Part shown: positions 29,870-39,322 of the stretch, one piece after another
Position numbering within the stretch: the stretch's first letter is position 1
Layout: each line of letters opens with the position of its first letter
Source: Sutcliffiella sp. FSL R7-0096
GTDB taxonomy: Bacteria; Bacillota; Bacilli; Bacillales; Bacillaceae_I
Assembly: GCF_038595065.1 (NCBI RefSeq)
Contig: NZ_CP152003.1
Span: forward strand, 1,220,001 to 1,284,000
DNA length: 64,000 nt
Direction: 5' to 3'
Translations under genes and position numbers: made by a program
Notes under the pieces: model-generated
What the model was told of the DNA's origin: nothing
Seen by the model: the letters and a program-made list of their open reading frames with translations, nothing else
Database searches by the model: none

Positions 29870-30186
29870 GATATGAAGCCCTCTGCAAGCCAAAAATCGG
29901 GGTAGAGAGGTTTTTATTCACCTTATAAGGTACCCCTGCAAGCTAAAACTCAGCAAGAAAGGTCTTCATCGTCCATATGAGAACCTCTGTAAGCGAAAAC
30001 TCAAGCAGAAAGGTCTTCATCGTCCATATGAGAACCTCTGTAAGCGAAAACTCAAGCAAGAAAGGTCTTCATCGTCCATATGAGAACCTCTGTAAGCGAA
30101 AACTCAAGCAAGAAAGGTCTTCATCGTCCATATGAGAACCTCTGTAAGCGAAAACTCAAGCAAGAAAGGTCTTCACCGCCCTAATG
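29870..30186. repeat. About 52-bp tandem repeats downstream of pgcA
   Basis: Units beginning GAGAACCTCTGTAAGCGAAA start at 29979, 30030, 30082 and 30134 (spacing 51, 52, 52) and are nearly identical. Each contains AAGAAAGGTCTTCATCGTCC. Degenerate copies flank them on both sides; the first, at about 29878, reads as a hairpin CCTCT..AGAGG with a T-run. There is no spacer variation, so it is not a CRISPR. The rest of the 740-bp gap to yhcY shows a dyad at 30303 only. Confidence 0.85.
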
Positions 30187-30302
30187 AAAATCTCTGAACC
30201 AGAAAAACCTATTGCCTTCATTGGTCGCTTCCAAAAATCTCCTTTATCTAAAGACTTCCTCTTAACAAGGCCCGGAAAAGATGATCACTTCTCCTCCACA
30301 TC

Positions 30303-30318
30303 TACGACCAAAGTCGTA
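30303..30318 (+). promoter_or_regulatory. Dyad upstream of yhcYZ, possible response-regulator site
   Basis: TACGAC and GTCGTA are perfect inverted arms around CAAA, about 100 bp before yhcY. A matching half-site, TTTAGTCGTAG, occurs at 32199-32209 between yhcZ and yhdA. A -10-like TACAAT lies at 30365. Confidence 0.45.
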
Positions 30319-30421
30319 CAAAAACCCCGGACTTTTTCCGAAAGCCAAAAGGGATTCCCCCTGTTACAATAGAAAGATAATAGGTGATATGTAAGCTATA
30401 CGAAACAAGGGGGACTTCAAA

Positions 30422-31561
30422 GTGGTCCAGGAAAATCAAAGAATCCAAGAACTGAGAGCACTGAAAATCATTGCAGAATCGCTCAATCAAGCGAATGATT
30501 TACCAACGATGCTAGAAAGTGTGTTAAAAGAACTACTTCAAGTGACAAGCCTCCAAACAGGTTGGATTTATCTAATAGATGAAAAAGGGAATTACGAATT
30601 GGCTGCAGAACACCAGTTGCCAGAGGCCCTAAAAAGCCACAATAAAAAACCTATGTGTGAGGGAGGGTGTTGGTGCCTTGATCGATATCAGGACGGCCGG
30701 CTTAAGCGTGCATCCAATATCATCGCCTGTAAACGATTGGAGGATGCAGTCAAGTATGAATGGGGAGAAACGAACAATATCACCCACCATGCAACAGTCC
30801 CATTACGCGCAGGAGAGGAAAAGTTTGGCCTATTGAATGTAGCGGCACCGTCCAAAACACATTTTTCGGATACGGAGCTTGCACTTTTAGAGTCTGTTGC
30901 CTATCAAATTGGAACCGCAATCAAGCGAATCAGGCTTTCAGAAAATGAACAGCATCTGTCCATTTTGGCGGAACGGAACAGGTTGGCACGAGATCTGCAT
31001 GACTCTGTGAATCAGCTTCTTTTTTCACTTGTGCTCACTGCCAGAGGGACTAAGGAGCTTACAACGGACCCGCAAATCATCGAGATGCTGACATACATGC
31101 AGGAGCTATCCCAGGAAGCATTGAGTGAAATGCGTGCACTCATTTGGCAGCTTAGGCCAGAAGGGTTGGAAAATGGTGTAGTCAGTGCGTTACTCAATTA
31201 CGGCAAAGTGCTTGGGCTCACCATCCATTCGGAAGTAAAGGGTGTTATCGACCTACCGAACCATATTGAAGAGTGCTTATGGCGCATTGGCCAGGAGGCA
31301 TTGAACAATTGCAAAAAGCATGCGGGTAAAAAGAACGCTTGCCTACTGATTGAAGTGAAGAACAAGAAGGTCTCCATGGAGATTAAAGACAAAGGAGCAG
31401 GCTTTTCTTTTACACAAAGTGAAGAAATTCCTTCATTAGGTTTAAGGAGTATGAAGGAAAGAACCGAAGCCAAAGGGGGATCGTTCACACTGTTAAGTGA
31501 ACTTGGCAAAGGTACACTTGTGCGGGTGGAAATGCCATTGACAAAGGAGGAAAAAAATTGA
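30422..31561 (+). CDS. yhcY: GAF-domain sensor histidine kinase YhcY
   Basis: 379 residues, GTG start after AAGGGGG. A soluble sensor with a GAF domain (about 25-165) containing a Cys-rich MCEGGCWCLD, then an HPK7 (NarL-partner) kinase: LARDLHDSVNQLLFSLVL with the phospho-His near 195, and the ATPase motifs EALNNCKKHA and IKDKGAGF. There are no membrane segments. Length equals B. subtilis YhcY. The stop overlaps the yhcZ start by four bases, so kinase and regulator are coupled. The clustered Cys residues could sense redox or metal, an inference. Confidence 0.92.
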   Translation: MVQENQRIQELRALKIIAESLNQANDLPTMLESVLKELLQVTSLQTGWIYLIDEKGNYELAAEHQLPEALKSHNKKPMCEGGCWCLDRYQDGRLKRASNIIACKRLEDAVKYEWGETNNITHHATVPLRAGEEKFGLLNVAAPSKTHFSDTELALLESVAYQIGTAIKRIRLSENEQHLSILAERNRLARDLHDSVNQLLFSLVLTARGTKELTTDPQIIEMLTYMQELSQEALSEMRALIWQLRPEGLENGVVSALLNYGKVLGLTIHSEVKGVIDLPNHIEECLWRIGQEALNNCKKHAGKKNACLLIEVKNKKVSMEIKDKGAGFSFTQSEEIPSLGLRSMKERTEAKGGSFTLLSELGKGTLVRVEMPLTKEEKN

Positions 31562-32190
31562 TTAGAGTCGTGATTGCAGATGACCACCACGTTGTAAGAA
31601 GAGGTTTGCTCTTTTTCTTGAAAACGCAAAAGGATATTGAGATTGTCGGGGAAGCAAAGAACGGGAAGGAAGCAGTGGAGCTAGCAGAAGCCCTGAAGCC
31701 CGATGTTGTCTTGATGGATTTGGTGATGCCGGAATTGGATGGAATCGAAGCAACCAAACAGATCATGGAAAGAAGAATTCCGTCCAAGGTGTTGATCCTG
31801 ACTAGTTTCTCTGATCAGGACCATGTTATCCCAGCCATACGTGCAGGGGCGTCCGGCTATCAGCTCAAAGATGTGGAACCCGATCAGCTGATCGAATCTA
31901 TACGGGCGGTCCACCGTGGGGAGAGCCAGCTCCATCCGAAGGTAACTTCCCATGTCATGTCCCATTTTTCACGAGGAGTGGGTAATAAGACCCTCCATGA
32001 GGACCTTACAAAAAGAGAACTGGAAGTTTTAGCGGAGATTGCAAAGGGGAAGAGCAATAAAGAGATTGCCTCTGCTCTTTTCATTACCGAAAAGACAGTG
32101 AAGACGCATGTCTCCAATATTTTAGCAAAATTGGAAGTGGCAGATAGGACACAGGCTGCCTTATATGCCGTGAAGCATGGCATTGCCTGA
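31558..32190 (+). CDS. yhcZ: NarL/LuxR-type response regulator YhcZ
   Basis: 210 residues, TTG start overlapping the yhcY stop (TTGA). The receiver domain has VVIADDHHVVRRG and the phospho-acceptor Asp in PDVVLMDLVMPELDG. The LuxR HTH is LTKRELEVLAEIAKGKSNKEIA with KTVKTHVSNILAKL. It is partner to YhcY. The dyads with GTCGTA near 30303 and 32202 are candidate targets, one before its own operon and one before yhdA. Confidence 0.94.
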   Translation: MIRVVIADDHHVVRRGLLFFLKTQKDIEIVGEAKNGKEAVELAEALKPDVVLMDLVMPELDGIEATKQIMERRIPSKVLILTSFSDQDHVIPAIRAGASGYQLKDVEPDQLIESIRAVHRGESQLHPKVTSHVMSHFSRGVGNKTLHEDLTKRELEVLAEIAKGKSNKEIASALFITEKTVKTHVSNILAKLEVADRTQAALYAVKHGIA

Positions 32191-32293
32191 CCTACATCTT
32201 TAGTCGTAGAAAAAATGATTCATTTATCGTAGGGAAAGTTAGCTATTTCTTCCGATTTGCCAAAACTCATTGTCGAATATACTGAGACTATAA

Positions 32294-32873
<580 letters not shown>

Positions 32874-32886
32874 ATTGAATACTAAA

Positions 32887-33097
32887 GGCTATTTTCGTAA
32901 ACTTTGTTGCTATTACGTATTTTTAAACCAACCGTTATATTACTTACTGTCGTGCTCTTTTCGTTGCAATACTAAATATACTTCATGCATATCTAGAGTA
33001 AGTAGGCAGTGAAAAGTCCAATTGCCGACTTTTCTTGTAAAAAGTCCAATTGCCGACTTTTTACCAGTGAATAGCAACAATCTTTGAGAAAAGAGCC
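32887..33097 (+). mobile_element. MITE-like element, copy 1 (211 bp, perfect 8-bp target duplication)
   Basis: The left end GGCTATTTTCGTAAAC..TTGTTGCTATT and the inverse of the right end, GGCTCTTTTCTCAAAG..TTGTTGCTATT, are imperfect inverted repeats. ATACTAAA flanks both sides (32879-32886 and 33098-33105), an exact 8-bp duplication. Inside are two GTCCAATTGCCGAC palindromes flanked by A and T runs. There is no ORF. Related copies lie at 36657 and 43799. GGCT ends plus 8-bp duplications recall ISL3-family elements. This element fills most of the gap before yhdB. Confidence 0.82.
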
Positions 33098-33161
33098 ATA
33101 CTAAAAAACAGCAACCCAAGGTCGTCGCACCCCGGATCGCTGTTTCGCCTAAGAAATGGAA

Positions 33162-33419
33162 TTACACCATATATCCGTGACTAATCTCATCCAATTGATC
33201 TTCTGTGCTCCTTGTTACAGCGTGATCAATATATCGTAATAACTGATACAGGTTCTTCTCGATCTCCTTGTAGTCCTTAGAGAAATTGTAGGAGTGAAGA
33301 AAATGCTCGATATTTTTGGAGAGGAAGTCATCTTTTGTCCGCACCATCAGGATAAGCAGGTTATCCCATTCTGAGCGGTGCGTGTAGTATAACGCTCGGT
33401 CATAATCAACTGTGCTCAT
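33162..33419 (-). CDS. yhdB: YhdB-like small protein
   Basis: 85 residues, acidic and helical, beginning MSTVDYDRALYYTHRSEWDN split over a Tyr-rich start. Size and place beside yhdA match B. subtilis yhdB, a protein of unknown function. Here it is on the opposite strand with a mobile element between. GAGGA precedes the ATG. Confidence 0.7.
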   Translation of the reverse strand: MSTVDYDRALYYTHRSEWDNLLILMVRTKDDFLSKNIEHFLHSYNFSKDYKEIEKNLYQLLRYIDHAVTRSTEDQLDEISHGYMV

Positions 33420-33559
33420 CTGAAATCCTCGACCTCCTCTTGTTAAGGAGTGCTATTATTTTGTGTTAAAAAGACAGGTTTCCCTCAATGAAAATGTTGG
33501 TCGTATCTCCAAACGAAAACTTACACAAAATAAATGAAATGCAATTCAGAGGTGTATAA

Positions 33560-34588
33560 ATGAAGATATGTAAAGCGGTCATTTTGCTTTTAATCATGAT
33601 ACAATTCCACCCCTCCATTACACAGGCAGAGAAAATAGTCAACGCTCAGGAATGGTATACGTATGACAGGATGCGTGAAGACTTGAAGTTGCTGAAAAGA
33701 AAATATCGGGATGAAATGGTTATAAAGTTGGTTGGGAAATCTGAGTTCGGCCAAAATATTTGGGCTGCTAAATTAGGACATGGAGAAGATAACATCATCA
33801 TTCTAGGAGGACACCATGGTCGAGAGTGGCTTACGACAAGTCTTGTCATGACAAAATTGGAATTTTACTTACACGCATATAAAACAAATCAAGAAATATT
33901 CGGATATGATCCAAAAATTTTGGATGAAGTCTCCATTTGGTTCATCCCAATGGTGAACCCGGATGGGATTAGAATTCAGCAAGAAGGAATAGGTTTCTTA
34001 CCCAAACAGCATCAGGAACGTATAGTGGAGATGAACAATAACAGCAAAGATTTTGATCGCTGGAAAGCAAATGGGCTGGGAATAGATTTGAACAGGCAAT
34101 ATCCAGCAGGGTGGGAAAGCATCAAAGAAAAAACGACCGATCCTTCTTATCAATACTATAAAGGGAAATTCCCAATGCAGGCAAAAGAGGTCAAGGCGGT
34201 TGTGGCTTTTACAAGAGAGATCGAGCCTTTGATGGCGGTCACCTACCATTCCTCGGGTCGGGTTTTATATTGGTATTTCAAAAATGATCAGACAGTTGTA
34301 AAAAGGGATAAAAAAATAGCTGATCAATTATCAGCAATCACAGGGTATCCCCTTGATCAGCCAGAGGAACATGCTGTAGGTGGAGGGTTTTCCGACTGGT
34401 TCGTAACAGAGTTCAAAAGGCCATCGTTTACACCCGAAATATCATACTTTGTGGAGGATACAAACCCACCAATATCTGTCTTTCAGGAAGAGTGGAATCG
34501 CAATAAGAAGGTCGGAATTTATCTCGCATCAAAATCCAAGAATCTATTTCTCAACAGTAATGATTCCTCCAATAATGAGGCAGAATAA
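33560..34588 (+). CDS. Secreted M14 family zinc carboxypeptidase
   Basis: 342 residues with a Sec signal peptide (about 1-23, ending TQA). The M14 zinc site is complete: GGHHGREWLTT (HxxE) near 95 and TYHSSGRV near 225, with the active Glu in FTPEISYF near 295. The substrate-carboxylate Arg/Asn motif is LNRQYPAGW. M14 peptidases of this group trim peptides or the gamma-D-Glu-mDAP bond of peptidoglycan; it lacks LysM or SH3 domains. GAGGTG precedes the ATG. Confidence 0.88.
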   Translation: MKICKAVILLLIMIQFHPSITQAEKIVNAQEWYTYDRMREDLKLLKRKYRDEMVIKLVGKSEFGQNIWAAKLGHGEDNIIILGGHHGREWLTTSLVMTKLEFYLHAYKTNQEIFGYDPKILDEVSIWFIPMVNPDGIRIQQEGIGFLPKQHQERIVEMNNNSKDFDRWKANGLGIDLNRQYPAGWESIKEKTTDPSYQYYKGKFPMQAKEVKAVVAFTREIEPLMAVTYHSSGRVLYWYFKNDQTVVKRDKKIADQLSAITGYPLDQPEEHAVGGGFSDWFVTEFKRPSFTPEISYFVEDTNPPISVFQEEWNRNKKVGIYLASKSKNLFLNSNDSSNNEAE

Positions 34589-34753
34589 CTAAGGAGTAAT
34601 AGAAATGGTTTGTATAATTGAAAAGTGGGGTATTTAATAATTTAGATAAAGATCAAGAAGCCTTTAAAAATATATTGTAGCGCTTACATTTCAACGTGGA
34701 ATATAATAAATCAAAAAATAGTCATCTAAGAGAAAAAGAGTAGCTGAAAAAGG

Positions 34754-34783
34754 TTGACACAGTCCGTTTTCCCCTTGTAGAGT
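34754..34783 (+). promoter_or_regulatory. Promoter of the mgtE leader
   Basis: TTGACA at 34754 is a perfect -35; TAGAGT at 34778 is the -10 with 18-bp spacing. The M-box begins about 30 bp downstream. Confidence 0.6.
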
Positions 34784-34814
34784 AGTAATTGTGAAACTCA
34801 AAATAACTCATTTA

Positions 34815-34965
34815 CCTTCGTTAGGTGAGGCTCCTGTGTGGAGATATGCTGCTGCCCAGAAACGTCCAAAGACGCCAATGGGTCAACAGAGACCATCGAT
34901 ATAAGGTGGTATTTAATGCAGCTGGATATATTCCTATGCCACACAGTGCTAAAGCTCTACGAATG
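34815..34965 (+). ncRNA. M-box (ykoK) Mg2+ riboswitch
   Basis: The conserved M-box core is intact: GTTAGGTGAGGCTCCTGT, GCTGCCCAGA, GACGCCAATGGGTCAACAG, TAATGCAGCTGGAT and CTATGCC..CAGTGCTAAAGC. P1 is formed by TTCGT (34817) with ACGAA (34959). Under high Mg2+ this RNA folds and a downstream terminator forms, switching off mgtE. Confidence 0.95.
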
Positions 34966-34998
34966 AGGGGAATCAATAAGGATTAACCATGCCTTTAT

Positions 34999-35032
34999 GC
35001 ACCTTCATTCGTTTGATGATAGGTGCTTTTTT
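34999..35032 (+). terminator. M-box expression-platform terminator
   Basis: GCACCT pairs with AGGTGC followed by six Ts. The loop contains CATTCG, complementary to CGAATG at the P1 3' strand, giving the alternative antiterminator. Confidence 0.85.
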
Positions 35033-35092
35033 AATGAGTGAAACCAGTTGTTCCCTGTACGGAATGACACTGATATTCCAAAAAAAACCAAG

Positions 35093-35217
35093 GTGGTGGT
35101 AACGAAAATGGATAGTAGTCCAAGTCCGAGGACGAAATTTACAAGAAGTACAAGAGAATACATATCATTTTTAGTTACCACCACAAGGGTAAGATAAATG
35201 TTGTGATTCCTTGTACT
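35093..35217 (+). promoter_or_regulatory. Interlocked inverted repeats in the distal mgtE leader
   Basis: Two perfect inverted pairs interleave: GTGGTGGTAAC (35093) with GTTACCACCAC (35174), and AGTACAAG (35147) with CTTGTACT (35210). Because each pair straddles an arm of the other, the RNA could form a pseudoknot or two exclusive folds. The last arm ends 14 bases before AGGAGG. On the opposite strand the segment encodes a 52-codon hydrophobic frame. Confidence 0.55.
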
Positions 35218-35244
35218 CCTTAGCAAGCAGAGGAGGCAGAGCTC

Positions 35245-36606
35245 ATGGTGGAAAACATGACAGAGGATCAAATCATACTAAACATTATTAACTTTTTAAA
35301 AGAAGGAAAAAGAAAAGCATTTCAGGATATTATTGAAGAACTTCAGCCATATGATACAGGAATCATCTACCAGCAGCTACCAGAGAAACATAAAGTTCGC
35401 TACTTAACTTACCTGACAATTGATCAATTGACTGCATTGATTGGTGAACTTAACCAAGATTTACAATTAGAAATCTTACAAAAAATTGGTGTGGATAAAT
35501 CTGCAAAGGTCATGGACTTAATGGATAATGATGATCTTGCTGTTCTATTTGAGGAATTGGATCCAGAGATAAAGAGTGGATTCTTATCAAAAATGAACAA
35601 AGCGGAATCGACTGCGGTACAAGATTTAATGAAATATGAAGCAGAAACCGCAGGTCGACTGATGACCAATCGTTATGTATGGATTCCCCAGGAATACACG
35701 GTTAGGGAAGTGGTTAATAAACTAAAGACCTTTGCAGAATTGGCAGAGACAATTAACTACTTATACGTAATCGATGAAAATAAAAGGCTCGTGGGGGTAG
35801 TCTCTTATCGAGACCTAATACTAGCGGATGCTGATGAAAAAATACAAGATATCATGTTCTCCAGGGTAATATCTGTTCATGTGGATACAGACCAGGAAGA
35901 AGTAGCACAAGTAATCGAGCGATATGACTTCTTGGCTGTACCGGTTGTCGATGATGAGAAAACTCTCATTGGGATTGTTACAGTCGATGATGTGATTGAC
36001 GTTGTTATCCAAGAGGCAAATGAGGATATTGAGAAACTTTCTGCATCAGGTAAGGATATCGACTTTGATACTCCGGCACTAGTTGCATCTAAGAGAAGGC
36101 TCCCATGGCTTATTTTACTATTATTTATTGGACTCATTTCAGGTAGTATCATTAGTGGATTCGAAGCAACGCTTGATGAAGTAGTGGCATTGGCATTTTT
36201 TATGCCTATGATTGCTGGAATGACAGGTAATACCGGAACACAGTCTTTAGCTGTAGTAGTACGTGGACTGATTTCTAGAGAATTAGATAAGAAATTGGTT
36301 TTCAAGCTAGTATTGCGCGAATTTAGAGTAGGTATCACCATAGGTATAACCTGTGCTATTTTAATTACTTTAATTGCTTACGTGTGGCAAGATGGTAATT
36401 GGATTTTGGGTGTAGTGGTAGGCTCTTCTTTATTCCTGACTTTAATTATTGGAACACTGGCTGGAACCATCATACCTTTAATTCTATATAAACTTAATGT
36501 GGACCCAGCAATAGCCTCTGGCCCACTAATCACTACGTTGAACGATATTTTATCTTTAATGATTTATTTTGGAATTGCAACTGCTTTTTTATCTTATTTG
36601 GCATAA
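35245..36606 (+). CDS. mgtE: Magnesium transporter MgtE
   Basis: 453 residues in the MgtE order: N-domain of helical repeats (about 1-130), a CBS pair (about 135-255) that gates by Mg2+, a plug helix and five membrane helices. GMTGNTGTQSLAVVVRG and GPLITTLNDILSLMIYFG are the conserved pore and Mg2+-site segments. AGGAGG lies before the ATG. Expression is under the M-box in the leader. Confidence 0.96.
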   Translation: MVENMTEDQIILNIINFLKEGKRKAFQDIIEELQPYDTGIIYQQLPEKHKVRYLTYLTIDQLTALIGELNQDLQLEILQKIGVDKSAKVMDLMDNDDLAVLFEELDPEIKSGFLSKMNKAESTAVQDLMKYEAETAGRLMTNRYVWIPQEYTVREVVNKLKTFAELAETINYLYVIDENKRLVGVVSYRDLILADADEKIQDIMFSRVISVHVDTDQEEVAQVIERYDFLAVPVVDDEKTLIGIVTVDDVIDVVIQEANEDIEKLSASGKDIDFDTPALVASKRRLPWLILLLFIGLISGSIISGFEATLDEVVALAFFMPMIAGMTGNTGTQSLAVVVRGLISRELDKKLVFKLVLREFRVGITIGITCAILITLIAYVWQDGNWILGVVVGSSLFLTLIIGTLAGTIIPLILYKLNVDPAIASGPLITTLNDILSLMIYFGIATAFLSYLA

Positions 36607-36651
36607 AAAAAGACCGTTTTTTCTCCATCGTGGGATGAACGGTCTTTTTTT
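36605..36651 (+). terminator. Terminator after mgtE
   Basis: AAAAAAGACCGT pairs with ACGGTCTTTTTT; loop of about 21 nt. Confidence 0.9.
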
Positions 36652-36656
36652 GTTAG

Positions 36657-36811
36657 GGCTATTTTTTAACCAACCTTTATAGTTCTTACTGTCATGTTCT
36701 TTTCCCTGCAATACTAAATATGCTACGTGCGTATTCAGAGTAAGTTCCCAGTAAAAAGTCCAATTGCCGACTTTTTACTAGTGAATAGCAATAATCTTAG
36801 AGATAAGGGCC
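36657..36811 (+). mobile_element. MITE-like element, copy 2 (internally deleted, about 155 bp)
   Basis: Starts GGCTATTTTTTAACCAACC and ends near AGATAAGGGCC. It shares the inner GTCATGTTCTTTTC, GCAATACTAAATAT and AAAAAGTCCAATTGCCGAC with copy 1 but lacks about 30 bp after the left end. No target duplication was recognised. Confidence 0.7.
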
Positions 36812-36829
36812 CTTTTAATCATACCTAGC

Positions 36830-37699
36830 TTACTGGGAGGGCTGTACTTTTTTTCTTATAAGCCTAACAATCAGGAAGATATTGATGAAAATGGTATAAC
36901 ATCCTAAAGTAACCAAACCAACTGTAGAAAGCTCCAACATCTCCAAAACCAAGCTGAACATAGTAACAATATAAAGAAAACCTAATAACTTTTGAATGCT
37001 TCTATTTTTGAAGAAGGAAGTAGCGCGTGCTCCAAGTTGTGCCCCGATAATGGCTCCTGCAATCAATAACAGTCCCACCCTGAAATTAATTGGATTATTT
37101 ACAGCATAGGTGATGAATCCTGCACTTACAATAAGGATGACCCCTGCAAGGCTTGTAGCCACGGCCTGTTTAGAGGAAAATGCGTAATAAGAAATTAATA
37201 ACGGCACAATGATAAATCCTCCTCCTACCCCGAGCGTGGTGGATAGAAACCCTGCTATGAACCCAATGAGTATGAATTTCAAAACCCCTTGGCTTTTCGC
37301 AGAGGCATCGTATGGTGCTTTTGTATCTCCTTTATCCTTTTTTAACATTTTATAGGAAAAATAAGTAAGTAAAGCAAGGTACAGTATCGGAACGACGGTC
37401 GTATCGTATCCGTTTGATTCAAGCCAGCTCACGACTGGATAGGCGAATTGCGTGGCTACTACCCCACTTGCCCCAATAATCAAAGCAGCCTTCCATTGGA
37501 TATTCTTCATTTTGAAATGTGCATAAACTCCTGCCATCGATGTTCCGATTGTATAGAGGAGACTTGTCGAAATAGCCTCAATGGGGGTATAACCCAACAA
37601 AAGAAGCACAGGAGTCAGGACAAGCCCACCACCAATGCCGAAAAAACCGGAAAGCATACTGATGGAAAAGCCTAATAGGATAAAAAGTAGAAATTCCAT
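36830..37699 (-). CDS. TauE/SafE family sulfite-exporter-like permease
   Basis: 289 residues, about eight membrane segments. The duplicated TauE motif appears as SGFFGIGGGLVLTPVLLLLG and, in the second half, STTLGVGGGFIIVPLLI. Family members move sulfoacetate, sulfite or other organosulfur anions; the substrate is unknown. AAAGGAG stands before the ATG at 37699. No sulfur genes are adjacent. Confidence 0.88.
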   Translation of the reverse strand: MEFLLFILLGFSISMLSGFFGIGGGLVLTPVLLLLGYTPIEAISTSLLYTIGTSMAGVYAHFKMKNIQWKAALIIGASGVVATQFAYPVVSWLESNGYDTTVVPILYLALLTYFSYKMLKKDKGDTKAPYDASAKSQGVLKFILIGFIAGFLSTTLGVGGGFIIVPLLISYYAFSSKQAVATSLAGVILIVSAGFITYAVNNPINFRVGLLLIAGAIIGAQLGARATSFFKNRSIQKLLGFLYIVTMFSLVLEMLELSTVGLVTLGCYTIFINIFLIVRLIRKKVQPSQ

Positions 37700-37798
37700 A
37701 TATGTAAAAACTCCTTTAATAATCTCTAAAATAGTATAACATTCCTTGCCTATTGTTAACGGGATTCTGGAAAAATGTTGCCTTTGAACAATCCCTTC

Positions 37799-37827
37799 TC
37801 ATGATATTGTCACCTTGTTCATACATT
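37799..37827 (+). promoter_or_regulatory. SigE-type promoter for spoVR
   Basis: CATACATT at 37820 fits the sigma-E -10 consensus CATACANT exactly; TCATGAT at 37799 with 14-bp spacing is an acceptable -35. spoVR is a sigma-E gene in B. subtilis. Confidence 0.65.
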
Positions 37828-37856
37828 GTGATAAGAGGAAAAGGGAGGTAGTTTTA

Positions 37857-39272
37857 ATGAAAGCAAATGACGAAAAAGCCTTATTTCACGCCATTGACGA
37901 AATTACCGAGATAGCAAAGGGCTTTGGGCTGGACTTTTACCCAATGCGTTATGAAATTTGTCCTGCCGACATCATCTATACCTTTGGAGCCTACGGAATG
38001 CCTACACGCTTTTCCCACTGGAGCTTTGGGAAACAATTTCATAAAATGAAGCTGCATTATGACTTGGGACTAAGCAAAATATATGAACTGGTGATCAACT
38101 CCAATCCCTGTTATGCTTTTTTACTGGATACAAACTCACTGATACAAAACAAGCTGATTGTCGCACATGTTCTGGCTCATTGTGACTTCTTCAAAAACAA
38201 CTGTCGTTTCCAGAATACAAACAGGGATATGGTGGAAAGCATGGCAGCCACGGCTGAGAGGATCAAACAATATGAACACGATTATGGAAAAAGGGAAGTG
38301 GAGGACTTCCTAAATGCTGTGCTTGCGATACAGGAGCATATCGATCCATCCCTCGTCCGCTCCAAGCTTGCCTGGAGCATGGAGGATATGGAAGAAGAGG
38401 AAGAAGCACCTAAAAAAGTAAGTCAATATGATGATTTGTGGAATCTTGATAGCAGAAATAAACCGAAAGCAGTCCCAAAAAAGAGAAAAAAGAAGTTTCC
38501 TCCCCAGCCAGAAAAGGATATTCTTCTCTTTATCGAACAATACAGCAGCGAACTCGAGGAATGGCAACGTGATATCCTGACCATGATGCGTGAGGAAATG
38601 CTCTACTTCTGGCCTCAAATGGAAACCAAAATCATGAATGAAGGCTGGGCTTCCTATTGGCATCAACGGATCCTCCGTGAAATGGACCTCACAAGCGACG
38701 AGGCCCTAGAGTATGCAAAGCTAAACGCCGGGGTTGTACAGCCATCCAAAACAAGCATCAATCCATATTATCTTGGCATTAAAATATTTGAGGATATTGA
38801 AGAACGGTATAATAACCCAACTGAAGCGATGAAGCGGGATGGGGTAGTACCAGGCTCAGGACGGGAGAAAATGTTTGAGGTAAGGGAAGTGGAATCCGAT
38901 ATTTCCTTCCTCAGAAACTACCTGAACAAGGACCTTGTCATGCGGGAAGATATGTACCTGTTCCAAAAACAAGGCAAGGATTACAAAATTGTCGATAAAG
39001 CTTGGGAAGGGGTGCGCGACCAGCTGGTGAACATGCGGGTCAACGGTGGTTTCCCATATATCACGGTGAATGATGGGGATTACTTACGAGCAGGGGAGCT
39101 TTATTTGAAACATTGGTTTGAGGGAATTGAGCTAGACCTTAAATACTTGGAGAAAGTAATGCCGTACATCTTTCAAATTTGGGGTAGACCAGTCCATATG
39201 GAATCAGTGATTGAGACCAAGAATGTATTGTTTACGTATGACGGCAAGAGTGTGCATCGGAAGTATATTTAA
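37857..39272 (+). CDS. spoVR: Stage V sporulation protein SpoVR
   Basis: 471 residues from the ATG at 37857 (GGGAGG upstream; earlier frame starts have no site). The sequence has the SpoVR pattern: [55 protein letters not shown] and [12 protein letters not shown]. It is made in the mother cell and is needed for normal spore cortex formation; the biochemical role is unsettled. Length matches B. subtilis SpoVR. Confidence 0.95.
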   Translation: MKANDEKALFHAIDEITEIAKGFGLDFYPMRYEICPADIIYTFGAYGMPTRFSHWSFGKQFHKMKLHYDLGLSKIYELVINSNPCYAFLLDTNSLIQNKLIVAHVLAHCDFFKNNCRFQNTNRDMVESMAATAERIKQYEHDYGKREVEDFLNAVLAIQEHIDPSLVRSKLAWSMEDMEEEEEAPKKVSQYDDLWNLDSRNKPKAVPKKRKKKFPPQPEKDILLFIEQYSSELEEWQRDILTMMREEMLYFWPQMETKIMNEGWASYWHQRILREMDLTSDEALEYAKLNAGVVQPSKTSINPYYLGIKIFEDIEERYNNPTEAMKRDGVVPGSGREKMFEVREVESDISFLRNYLNKDLVMREDMYLFQKQGKDYKIVDKAWEGVRDQLVNMRVNGGFPYITVNDGDYLRAGELYLKHWFEGIELDLKYLEKVMPYIFQIWGRPVHMESVIETKNVLFTYDGKSVHRKYI

Positions 39273-39290
39273 AGGCTTTATTTCAATAAA

Positions 39291-39322
39291 AAACATGAGG
39301 GCCTCTGCCCTCATGTTTTTTT
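39291..39322. terminator. Bidirectional terminator after spoVR
   Basis: AAACATGAGGGC pairs with GCCCTCATGTTT, with a T-run on the plus side; the minus-strand neighbour ends inside it. Confidence 0.9.

Noticed and set aside
29979-30180. Regular direct repeats that could suggest a CRISPR array
   Set aside because: The whole 52-bp unit is repeated; there are no unique spacers and no cas genes.
34676-34689. cre-like TGTAGCGCTTACA before the mgtE promoter
   Set aside because: One base is missing from the half-site so the symmetry does not fit the CcpA consensus, and no gene start is at a suitable distance.
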